Below, piece after piece: positions 1-5,664 of a DNA stretch of 7,072 nucleotides. The stretch comes from an uncultured Eubacteriales bacterium. Its GTDB lineage: Bacteria; Bacillota; Clostridia; Peptostreptococcales; Anaerovoracaceae. The DNA lies in assembly GCA_902803185.1 (NCBI GenBank), contig CADCOV010000142.1, positions 1 through 7,072 on the forward strand, in the 5' to 3' direction. The position numbers and the translations under genes were made by a program. Positions within the stretch are counted from its first letter, which is position 1, and each line of letters starts with the position of its first letter. Under the pieces are notes generated by a model, which ran no database searches, was not told the origin of the DNA, and saw only the letters and a program-made list of their open reading frames with translations.

Positions 1-176
1 GAACAGATCAAAGCGGTCAGGTAGCACGGCCAGTACGGCAGGTTCGTCAGCTCGTTCAGCGCCGTGAAGACCAGCGTCTGGATGATGCCCGCCGAGGCCG
101 AGAACAAAGCGAACTTGACCACCTGGATCGCGGATTCCTTCCCTGTCGGTTTATATGGTGTCGTGTTGTTTTCCAT
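1..176 (-). CDS. GtrA-family membrane protein, N-terminal part (cut by window edge)
   Basis: The ATG at 176 opens a frame that continues past the left edge, so about 58 residues are visible. After a polar start (MENNTTPYKPTGKES), the stretch VVKFALFSASAGIIQTLVF, followed by LNEL and LPYWPCYLTALI, matches the first two membrane helices of the GtrA family, including the typical K-F-x-x-F-S-x-x-A-G-x-I-Q pattern and the YWP motif before helix 2. GtrA proteins are small four-helix membrane proteins, some of which are thought to move undecaprenyl-linked sugars across the membrane for cell-wall or surface glycan decoration. The start is set by CGGAGG lying 8-9 bases upstream. A promoter precedes it and is divergent from that of the serine hydrolase gene. 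The C-terminal half and any glycosyltransferase partner are outside the window, so the substrate is unknown. Confidence 0.82.
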   Translation of the reverse strand, partial: MENNTTPYKPTGKESAIQVVKFALFSASAGIIQTLVFTALNELTNLPYWPCYLTALIC

Positions 177-212
177 AGGGGTGTCCTCCGATCAAAATTG
201 TACTCTAGTCCA

Positions 213-240
213 ATTATCTCACTTTTTCGTCTCCAGTCAA
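213..240 (-). promoter_or_regulatory. Predicted sigma-A promoter of the GtrA-family gene
   Basis: On the minus strand, TTGACT (240-235) and GATAAT (218-213) are separated by 16 bases and lie in an AT-rich gap about 37 bases upstream of the ATG at 176. Five of six bases match consensus in each box. It is divergent from the promoter at 261-289. Confidence 0.6.
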
Positions 241-260
241 TACGCAATTGCAGAAATCCG

Positions 261-289
261 TTGATTCCGCCATTTTTTTGCACTAAGAT
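261..289 (+). promoter_or_regulatory. Predicted sigma-A promoter of the serine hydrolase gene
   Basis: TTGATT (261-266) and TAAGAT (284-289) are separated by exactly 17 bases. Transcription would begin near 296, giving a leader of roughly 29 bases that contains the AGGGAGGGA ribosome binding site. A start this close argues against any longer N-terminus, such as a signal peptide, for the protein at 325. Confidence 0.6.
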
Positions 290-324
290 AGGGGTAGGAA
301 CCGAAGAAAGGGAGGGATACGGAC

Positions 325-1107
325 ATGGACAACGCTCTGAAACAGAAACTGACGGAGGCCCTGGCGGCCCAGAAGGGCCACGTGGGCCTGTACTATAAGA
401 ACCTCGCGACGGGAGAGACCTTCGGCTGGCAGGCCGGGGAGGCCTTCCTCGCCGCCAGCGTCATCAAGCTGCCGATCCTCTGCTGCATCGAGAAGTGGGC
501 GGCGGAGGGCAGGTGCAGCCTCGAGGAGAAGATCACCGTCACCGACGATCAGAAGGAGCCGATCTGCGGGGCCCTGCCCCTCTTCACCGGCGACGTCACC
601 ACGGACGTCCGCTCCCTCTGCCGGCTGATGATCTCCCTCAGTGACAACACCGCCACCAACGTTTTGATCGACCGCTACGGGATCCCCGCCTACGAGGAGG
701 AATTCCGCCGCATCGGCCTCGCCGGCACCCGCCTGAACCGCCGCCTCTTCGAGCCGGAGCTCTCCGCCCAGGGGATCCAGAACTACATCGTCCCGGCGGA
801 GATGGGCGCCCTCCTGGAGCAGATCTGGCGGGAGGCGTTCGTGAGCCCTGAGGTCTCCAGGGAGATCATGGACATGCTGCTCCTGCAGCAGATCAACCAT
901 AAGATCCCGGGCCGCATCGACGGCCGGGCGGAGGTGGCCCACAAGACCGGGGAGGATGAGGACCTGAGCAACGACGTCGGCGTCGTCCTCGGGCCGCAGC
1001 CGTTCATCGTCTGCTTCGCCGGCCACGACACCTATGTACCGGACTGGGAGGACCTGATCCGCAGGGCCTCCTTCGACCTGTACCTGGCCTCCGGCGGGGA
1101 GGAATAG
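325..1107 (+). CDS. Serine hydrolase, class A beta-lactamase fold, no signal peptide
   Basis: The 260-residue protein has the three hallmark motifs of penicillin-recognising serine enzymes in order: SVIK (S45 nucleophile, K48), SDN (106-108) and KTG (207-209, in HKTGEDE). The omega-loop region reads FEPELS (142-147). It resembles the class A EPELN loop, so E143 could be the general base, but the Asn at the equivalent of position 170 is Ser. No hydrophobic signal sequence or lipobox is present: the protein starts MDNALKQKLTEAL and goes straight into the first strand (HVGLYYKNLATGE). It is therefore predicted to be cytoplasmic, unlike true secreted beta-lactamases. The start is supported by AGGGAGGG just upstream and by the predicted promoter. 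The substrate is unknown; peptidase, esterase or amidase activity on a peptidoglycan-like or other amide is possible. Antibiotic resistance cannot be inferred. The gene is monocistronic and ends in a strong hairpin. Confidence 0.85.
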   Translation: MDNALKQKLTEALAAQKGHVGLYYKNLATGETFGWQAGEAFLAASVIKLPILCCIEKWAAEGRCSLEEKITVTDDQKEPICGALPLFTGDVTTDVRSLCRLMISLSDNTATNVLIDRYGIPAYEEEFRRIGLAGTRLNRRLFEPELSAQGIQNYIVPAEMGALLEQIWREAFVSPEVSREIMDMLLLQQINHKIPGRIDGRAEVAHKTGEDEDLSNDVGVVLGPQPFIVCFAGHDTYVPDWEDLIRRASFDLYLASGGEE

Positions 1108-1125
1108 GGCGATCCATCGCACGAG

Positions 1126-1158
1126 AAAAGCACGGGAGCGATCCCGTGCTTTTTGTTT
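1126..1158. terminator. Bidirectional rho-independent terminator
   Basis: A perfect 9-bp stem AGCACGGGA / TCCCGTGCT (1129-1137 and 1142-1150) encloses a GCGA tetraloop of the GNRA class. TTTTGTTT follows on the plus strand, and an A-rich run (1126-1129) gives UUUUCUC on the minus strand. It lies between two convergent stop codons (1107 and 1177), so it can end both the serine hydrolase and the P-type ATPase transcripts. Confidence 0.88.
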
Positions 1159-1176
1159 GCTTTGTTCTGTCTGCCC

Positions 1177-3558
1177 TTACCGGCGCCTTCTGCCCCGCTT
1201 CCTGCGGCGGGCCATCTTGCGCTCTTCCTTTCGGATCAGCCGCCGCTGGGACATCCGGGCCAGCAGGCCGACGAACTTGTGGACGTAGCGGAACAGGCCC
1301 TCCGTGGCGATCAGGAACACCGCCAGCAGCATGCCCGCCTCCATGGTGATCCCGTCGATGCCGAAGAGTCCCGGCGCCCCGAAGACGTTCAGGAACATGC
1401 CGGCGATCAAAGCGATCATCATGCCGATGTGGAGTTTGTTCATCGGCTGGGCAGTCTTCCCCAGGAACAGGAAGCCGACCAGCGCCACCAGCATGGTCGC
1501 CGACGTGGAGGTGCAGGCCTCGTCGATGTGGAACACCTGGCCGAAGATGACCAGGGAGCTGACGCTCAGGAACATGGTGATGCCCGCCGGCGCCGCCATC
1601 TTGAACACGTTCGGCAGGAACTTGCCCCGGATCTTCGCCGTGTTCGGTTCCAGCGACAGGATGAAGGACGGCACGCCGATGGTGAACATGCTGATCAGGG
1701 TGATCTGAGACGGCTTCAGCGGATAGGACAGCACGCTGATCATGGAGAAAAGCGCCAGGAGCAGCGAGAAGATATTCTTGGTGAGGTACAGGGAGGCCGC
1801 CTTCTGGATGTTGTTGACGACGCGGCGCCCTTCCGCGACCACCGCCGGCATCTTGCCGAAGTCGGAGTCGATCAGCACCAGCTGGGCCGCGTTGGCCGCC
1901 GCGTCGGAGCCGGAGGCCATGGCCACGGAGCAGTCCGCGTCCCGCAGGGCCAGCACGTCGTTGACGCCGTCGCCGGTCATGCCCACCGTCCGGCCCTGCT
2001 GCTGCAGGGCGTGGACGAACATCCGCTTCTGCTCCGGGGAGACCCGGCCGAACACGGTGAACCGCTGGACCGCGTCGTACACCGCCCGCTCGTTCACCAG
2101 GGACCTGGCGTCCACGTACCGGTCGCCGTTCGGGATCCCCGCCTCCACCGCGATGTGGGAGACCGTCTCCGGGTTATCTCCGGAGATGACCTTGATCTCC
2201 ACGTCGTTCTCCGCGAAGTAGCGGAAGGTGGCCTTGGCGGAGCTTCTGATCGGGTTCGCCAGGAAGATCAAAGCGATCAGGGAGGTGTCCCGGAGCGGCT
2301 GCCCCTCCGGCACCTGCCGGGAGGAAGCGAAGGCCAGCACCCGGTAGCCCTTCTCGCTGAGGCTGCGGATGTAATCCTTATACTGGGACAGCCAGCCTTC
2401 GTCCAGCACGTACTCCGGCGCGCCGATGACGTAGCTGCCGGTGTCGAAGGTGACGCCGCTGTATTTGTATCTGGAAGAGAACGGGCAGACGCTGCTCACG
2501 CTCCGTCCGGACCGCTCCGTGAAGTAGGCCTGCAGGGCCTCCATCGTTTTGTTGTCGGAAGCCTGGTTGTAGACCACGTCGCCGATGAGGCGCCTCAGGG
2601 CCTCCTCGCCCATGTCATCCCGGGCGACGCTCACGCCCTCGACCTTCATTTCCGGCTCGGTGATGGTGCCCGTCTTATCCACGCAGAGCACGTCGACCCG
2701 GGCCAGGGTCTCGATGCAGCGCATGTTCTGGACCAGGACGTCCTTGCCCGCCAGCCTGAGGGTGGAGACCACCATGGCGACGCTGGCCGTCATGTAGAGG
2801 CCCTCCGGGATCATGCCCAGCACCGCCGCCACCATGCCGATGACGCTCTCGGAGAAGCCGTGCTGCAGCACGTGCCACTCCTGGTACAGCAGGATCAGGC
2901 CCACCGGGATGATGATGATGCCCACCGCCTTGACCAACCGGTCCAGGGAGATGATCATCTCCGACTCCTCCGGTTCCTGGTTCCTCGTGGCCTCGATGGT
3001 CAGCCGGGAGATGTAGGAATCCTCGCCCACAGCCGTCAGCACCGCGGCGCACTCTCCGGACACGACAAAGCTGCCGGACAGCAGCCGGTCGTCCAGGGAC
3101 TTGGTGATCTCGTCGGCTTCACCGGTGATCAGCGCCTCGTTCACCTGCACGCTGCCCTCGATCACCCGGGCGTCCGCCGGGATCTGGGCCCCGGCCCGCA
3201 GGATGATCACGTCGTCCAGCACCAGGTCCTCCACCCGGACCTCCGTCTCGTAGCCGTCCCGGATGGTCGGCACGTTCCTGGCATGCATGAACTTCAGGTT
3301 CTCCAGCTTCTTCTTGGAGCGGATCTCCTGGAAGATGCCGACGCCGGTGTTCGCCGCCACGATCAGCATGAAGGACAGGTCCTTGAAGGAGCCCACGACG
3401 ATCAGCAAAACCGCCAGCACCACGAAAATCAGGTTGAAGTAGGTGAATATATTCGATTTTACGATCTCTTTGACGGTGCGGGTGGAGGGGTCCACCTGGA
3501 CGTTGGTCTTGCCCTGCTGCTGGCGCAGCCGCACCTCTTCTCTGGTCAGTCCGTGCAT
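1177..3558 (-). CDS. P-type cation-transporting ATPase (CtpE-like, HAD-IC)
   Basis: The 793-residue protein (numbered from the ATG at 3558) is a complete P-type ATPase that pumps cations across the membrane at the cost of ATP. Visible motifs are the actuator-domain ITGE (144-147), helix-4 IPEGL (250-254), the phosphorylation site DKTGT with D294, nucleotide-domain FSS..K.SG (360-368), KGYRVLA (403-409), SGDNPET (459-465) and hinge TGDGVND (528-534). About ten membrane helices are visible: two near 41-77, two near 209-265 and six from about 589 to 760. There is no N-terminal metal-binding domain and no CPx motif, which argues against heavy-metal P1B pumps. Helix 6 carries TIGVPSF (626-632) rather than the acidic motif of Ca2+ pumps such as SERCA. 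The IPEGL plus TIGVP combination resembles mycobacterial CtpE, reported as a Ca2+ transporter, so Ca2+ or another divalent ion is plausible but unproven. The C-terminus ends in an Arg/Lys-rich tail. The ATG at 3591 is rejected because AGGAG sits 7 bases before 3558. Confidence 0.9.
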   Translation of the reverse strand: MHGLTREEVRLRQQQGKTNVQVDPSTRTVKEIVKSNIFTYFNLIFVVLAVLLIVVGSFKDLSFMLIVAANTGVGIFQEIRSKKKLENLKFMHARNVPTIRDGYETEVRVEDLVLDDVIILRAGAQIPADARVIEGSVQVNEALITGEADEITKSLDDRLLSGSFVVSGECAAVLTAVGEDSYISRLTIEATRNQEPEESEMIISLDRLVKAVGIIIIPVGLILLYQEWHVLQHGFSESVIGMVAAVLGMIPEGLYMTASVAMVVSTLRLAGKDVLVQNMRCIETLARVDVLCVDKTGTITEPEMKVEGVSVARDDMGEEALRRLIGDVVYNQASDNKTMEALQAYFTERSGRSVSSVCPFSSRYKYSGVTFDTGSYVIGAPEYVLDEGWLSQYKDYIRSLSEKGYRVLAFASSRQVPEGQPLRDTSLIALIFLANPIRSSAKATFRYFAENDVEIKVISGDNPETVSHIAVEAGIPNGDRYVDARSLVNERAVYDAVQRFTVFGRVSPEQKRMFVHALQQQGRTVGMTGDGVNDVLALRDADCSVAMASGSDAAANAAQLVLIDSDFGKMPAVVAEGRRVVNNIQKAASLYLTKNIFSLLLALFSMISVLSYPLKPSQITLISMFTIGVPSFILSLEPNTAKIRGKFLPNVFKMAAPAGITMFLSVSSLVIFGQVFHIDEACTSTSATMLVALVGFLFLGKTAQPMNKLHIGMMIALIAGMFLNVFGAPGLFGIDGITMEAGMLLAVFLIATEGLFRYVHKFVGLLARMSQRRLIRKEERKMARRRKRGRRRR

Positions 3559-3565
3559 ATACATA

Positions 3566-3570
3566 CTCCT
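3566..3570 (-). promoter_or_regulatory. Ribosome binding site that sets the ATPase start
   Basis: AGGAG on the minus strand lies 7 bases upstream of the ATG at 3558. In-frame ATGs at 3591 (upstream of this site) and 3564 (one base from it) are badly placed, so the protein most likely begins MHGLTREEV. Confidence 0.75.
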
Positions 3571-3579
3571 ACAGCAATC

Positions 3580-3588
3580 ATTGTAACA
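3580..3588 (-). promoter_or_regulatory. Predicted extended -10 promoter of the ATPase gene
   Basis: TGTTACAAT on the minus strand fits the extended -10 form (TGn plus a TATAAT-like hexamer). No good -35 box is visible 17 bases further upstream. Transcription would start near 3573, leaving a leader of about 15 bases. The site adjoins a short palindrome (3586-3599). The 94-base gap to the transporter gene also allows read-through from upstream. Confidence 0.4.
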
Positions 3589-3599
3589 CATCCGTGTGT
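3586..3599. repeat. Short palindrome ACACA-TCCG-TGTGT at the ATPase promoter
   Basis: Two perfect 5-base inverted arms flank a 4-base centre and overlap the extended -10 element. It could be a repressor operator or chance. No known regulator is recognised. Confidence 0.35.
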
Positions 3600-3652
3600 G
3601 CCGCGGGAGGATATTTCGTGGGGAACCGGTGTGCTTCCCGCCGAGAACGGCG

Positions 3653-4525
3653 CTACAGGTTGAGAAGGACCAGCGCCGCCAGGATGAGGCCGATCCCCAG
3701 GAGCTGCCGCCGGGTGATCCGTTCCTTCAGGAAGAGGGTGCTCACCAGCATGACCACGACGATGGAGCCGGTGCTGAACACCGGGTAGACCAGCAGCGCC
3801 GGCAGAGTCACCAGCGACCGGAGCAGCATGAAGGAGGAGAAATAGTTCGGCAGGCCCACCGTGATGCCCGACGCCATCTTCTTGAAGGTCAGGCGCTTTC
3901 CGGTCCTCCGGCGCTCCCCTTCTGCCAGGAAGAGGGAGATGACGAGGGCGGTGAAGAAGATCAGGAAGAGGAAGATCCCGTCCTCCGACCGGCTCCCCAC
4001 CCGCTCGAAGACCTTGGACATGGCCTCGCCGGTGCCGGAGCACAGGAAGCACAGGAGCAGGAGCGCGAGACCCCCGCTGCGGAAGCGGCTCTGTCCGCTT
4101 TGTTCGGAGGCGGTCCCCTCCTCCTTCGAATTGATCAGGAAGATCGCCGCCAGGACCAGGATGACGCCCGGGATCTGCAGGGGCCGCGGCCGTTCGCCGA
4201 AGGCGAGGATCGCCAGGGCGAGGGAGATGAGGAGGCCCAGTTTGGAGAAGGCGGAGGTCAAAGTCGCGCCGTTTCGGAGGATGCTGGTCTGGGTGACCAC
4301 CATGCCGAATATGAAGATCAGGCCCGTCGCGATGCCGACCAGGTAGGTCGTCCCCTCCGCGTGGAAGAGCAGCCCCTTGTCCGGCAGCATCAGGAAGGCC
4401 ACGACGCTGCAGGTCAGATAATTGCCGATGATGATACCGTAACGGTTGCCGTCCTCCCTGCTGAAGATCTTCAGGAAGAGGGAGATCGCGGCGCTGAACA
4501 GCAGCGCCAGAAGAAGATGGAACAT
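3653..4525 (-). CDS. EamA/DMT-family transporter
   Basis: The 290-residue protein has ten predicted membrane helices at roughly 2-20, 30-47, 61-80, 91-110, 117-132, 152-165, 183-200, 217-238, 243-261 and 272-289. This is the length and two-fold EamA repeat layout of the drug/metabolite transporter superfamily. Each half ends in the family's typical pattern, a short charged turn followed by a glycine-containing last helix: FGERPRPLQIPGVILVL in the first half and FLKERITRRQLLGIGLIL in the second. A hydrophilic linker near 134-150 (NSKEEGTASEQSGQSRFRSG) separates the halves. Members export or import amino acids, nucleosides or other small metabolites; the substrate cannot be told here. AAGGAG lies about 10 bases before the ATG at 4525. 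A promoter overlapping the hbd terminator is predicted upstream. The ATPase gene follows on the same strand after 94 bases without a convincing terminator, so some co-transcription is possible. Confidence 0.85.
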   Translation of the reverse strand: MFHLLLALLFSAAISLFLKIFSREDGNRYGIIIGNYLTCSVVAFLMLPDKGLLFHAEGTTYLVGIATGLIFIFGMVVTQTSILRNGATLTSAFSKLGLLISLALAILAFGERPRPLQIPGVILVLAAIFLINSKEEGTASEQSGQSRFRSGGLALLLLCFLCSGTGEAMSKVFERVGSRSEDGIFLFLIFFTALVISLFLAEGERRRTGKRLTFKKMASGITVGLPNYFSSFMLLRSLVTLPALLVYPVFSTGSIVVVMLVSTLFLKERITRRQLLGIGLILAALVLLNL

Positions 4526-4560
4526 GGATCAAAGACTCCTTGGCTAAAGTGTCCCGGCCA

Positions 4561-4601
4561 AAAGAAAACGGCATAACCGGGAGCACCCTGATTATGCCGT
4601 T
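4561..4601 (-). terminator. Rho-independent terminator of hbd
   Basis: On the minus strand the perfect 10-base arms AACGGCATAA and TTATGCCGTT (4601-4592 and 4576-4567) enclose a 15-base loop with a possible inner GGG/CCC pairing. They are followed directly by the U-rich run TTTTCTTT. The hairpin lies about 70 bases beyond the hbd stop codon and about 40 before the transporter gene. Confidence 0.8.
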
Positions 4602-4619
4602 ATTCCGTTCAGAAATCAA
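4591..4619 (-). promoter_or_regulatory. Predicted promoter of the DMT transporter, overlapping the hbd terminator
   Basis: On the minus strand TTGATT (4619-4614) and CATAAT (4596-4591) are exactly 17 bases apart. The -10 box lies in the first arm of the hbd terminator stem. A transcript starting near 4584 would begin in the loop, so it would lack the first arm and could not form the terminator. Confidence 0.5.
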
Positions 4620-4656
4620 GTCCTAACGCGGAGACCGCCGGAAAAGCCGCCTCCTC

Positions 4657-4670
4657 ACTGCAGCTGCAGT
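4657..4670. repeat. 14-base perfect palindrome abutting the hbd stop codon
   Basis: ACTGCAGCTGCAGT is fully self-complementary and lies immediately after the hbd TAA on the minus strand. It is not followed by a T run, so it is not itself a terminator. No function is assigned. Confidence 0.5.
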
Positions 4671-5516
4671 TTAGTTGTACTTGTAGAAGCCTTCTCCGCT
4701 CTTGCGGCCGAGCTTGCCGGCTCTGACCATCTTTCTCAGGAGGACGTGAGCTCTGTACTTCGGATCGCCGAATTCGGTGTACAGAACGTCCATGATGGCG
4801 AGGACGACGTCCAGACCGATCAGATCGCCCAGGGCGAGAGGGCCCATCGGGTGGTTGGCGCCCAGCTTCATAGCGGTGTCGATGCCTTCCGCATCCGCAA
4901 CGCCGTCAGCCAGGATGCCGACTGCTTCGTTGATCATCGGGATCAGGATCCTGTTGACGACGAAGCCCGGAGCTTCCTTAACTTCGACAGGGGTCTTACC
5001 AAGAGCGGTAGCCAGCTCGACGATGGTCTTGTTGGTTTCTTCGGAAGTCATGAGACCGTTGATGATCTCGACCAGCTTCATGGCCGGTACCGGGTTGAAG
5101 AAGTGCATGCCGATGACCTTGTCCGGTCTGTTGGTCGCGGCAGCGATCTCGGTGGTGGACAGGGAAGAGGTGTTGGTAGCGATGATGGCTTCCGGCTTGA
5201 CCAGCTCATCCAGCTCCTTGAACAGAGCCTTCTTCGCTTCCATATCCTCGGTCGCAGCCTCGATGACCAGGTCAGCGTCCTTGATGACCTCGAGCTCGGT
5301 AGCGCCGGAGATCCTGCCAAGGATAGCAGCCTTGTCTTCCTCGGTGATCTTTTCCTTCGCGACCATCTTGCTGAGGTTCTTCTCGATGGTAGCCATACCC
5401 TTGTCGATGGAGGACTGACGTCTTGCTCTCATGACGACCTCATAGCCGTTCTGCGCGAGAACCTGGATGATGCCAGCGCCCATGGTACCTGTTCCTAATA
5501 CACCAATCTTTTTCAT
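4671..5516 (-). CDS. hbd: 3-hydroxybutyryl-CoA dehydrogenase
   Basis: The 281-residue protein reduces acetoacetyl-CoA to (S)-3-hydroxybutyryl-CoA in the cytoplasm, the second step of the clostridial butyrate pathway; it can run in reverse in beta-oxidation. The N-terminal Rossmann domain begins [13 protein letters not shown] (glycines at 8, 10 and 13). The catalytic residues S117 (NTSS), H138 with E150, and N188 (PGFVVNRIL) fall at the positions known for clostridial Hbd. The C-terminal dimer domain carries [20 protein letters not shown] and the ending [12 protein letters not shown]. Length is normal for the family. The residue after the second beta-strand, where NAD-dependent relatives have Asp (VVLRDI), is changed: here the segment is VVMRARR (27-33), which predicts a shift toward NADP(H). 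AGGAGG lies 6 bases before the ATG. It has its own promoter, a Rex-like operator, a leader hairpin and a terminator, and the usual crt, bcd, etf and thl partners are absent nearby. Its codons (GCT, GGT, AGA, CGT) suggest high expression. Confidence 0.96.
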   Translation of the reverse strand: MKKIGVLGTGTMGAGIIQVLAQNGYEVVMRARRQSSIDKGMATIEKNLSKMVAKEKITEEDKAAILGRISGATELEVIKDADLVIEAATEDMEAKKALFKELDELVKPEAIIATNTSSLSTTEIAAATNRPDKVIGMHFFNPVPAMKLVEIINGLMTSEETNKTIVELATALGKTPVEVKEAPGFVVNRILIPMINEAVGILADGVADAEGIDTAMKLGANHPMGPLALGDLIGLDVVLAIMDVLYTEFGDPKYRAHVLLRKMVRAGKLGRKSGEGFYKYN

Positions 5517-5542
5517 AGTAAGCCTCCTGATTGATTATAATT

Positions 5543-5579
5543 TTAACGGTCGGCGGCTCCGCAGCGCGGCGCCCGCTAA
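5543..5579 (-). promoter_or_regulatory. GC-rich stem-loop in the hbd mRNA leader
   Basis: In the minus-strand transcript TTAGCGG (5579-5573) can pair with CCGTTAA (5549-5543), seven pairs including one G-U. The very GC-rich interior can fold further. The structure lies between the operator and the AGGAGG site, in an estimated 90-base leader. It may stabilise the message or modulate translation. It does not match any riboswitch class I can recognise, and no T run follows it. Confidence 0.45.
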
Positions 5580-5582
5580 CTT

Positions 5583-5600
5583 TTGTTAAAAAATTAACTT
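5583..5600. promoter_or_regulatory. Rex-type redox operator upstream of hbd
   Basis: TTGTTAA-AAAA-TTAACTT fits the 18-base Rex consensus TTGTTAANNNNTTAACAA at 12 of the 14 defined positions; only the last two bases differ. It begins about 12 bases beyond the -10 box of the hbd promoter and covers roughly +6 to +23 of the predicted transcript, a position where a bound repressor would block initiation or clearance. Rex is an NADH/NAD+ sensor that represses fermentation genes, including butyrate-pathway genes in clostridia, and releases DNA when NADH is high. Confidence 0.72.
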
Positions 5601-5612
5601 GCCAACAGAGTT

Positions 5613-5640
5613 ATTATACCACATCGGTACGGAAAGTAAA
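5613..5640 (-). promoter_or_regulatory. Strong predicted promoter of hbd
   Basis: On the minus strand TTTACT (5640-5635) is followed after 16 bases by a perfect TATAAT (5618-5613), itself preceded by TGG, which makes an extended -10 element. Transcription should start near 5606. It lies only 25 bases beyond the stop codon of the upstream isomerase-like gene. Confidence 0.8.
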
Positions 5641-5664
5641 CCCCCAACAGGTCAATATTTTCCA

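Noticed and set aside
325..1107. Calling the serine hydrolase an antibiotic-resistance beta-lactamase
   Set aside because: It lacks a signal peptide and the Asn of the omega loop, and nothing around it suggests a resistance element. The fold alone does not show that activity.
3559..3591. ATPase start at the ATG at 3591, adding 11 residues
   Set aside because: The added residues (MCYNDCCRSMY) are unlike the family, the AGGAG site lies downstream of that ATG and serves 3558, and the predicted transcription start is also downstream of it.
1153..3663. A very long plus-strand open frame (836 codons) opposite the P-type ATPase
   Set aside because: Its product is rich in His, Asp, Gln, Arg and Gly with no domain pattern, typical of the antisense frame of a high-GC gene. 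The minus-strand ATPase has every family motif.
4746..5498. Long plus-strand open frames opposite hbd
   Set aside because: They are antisense shadows. hbd is intact with all catalytic residues, and no ribosome binding site or family pattern supports the opposite strand.
5534..5539. A second TATAAT on the minus strand just before the hbd ribosome binding site
   Set aside because: No -35-like hexamer exists 16-18 bases upstream (the region is GC-rich), and a start there would leave almost no leader. The promoter at 5613-5640 is far better.
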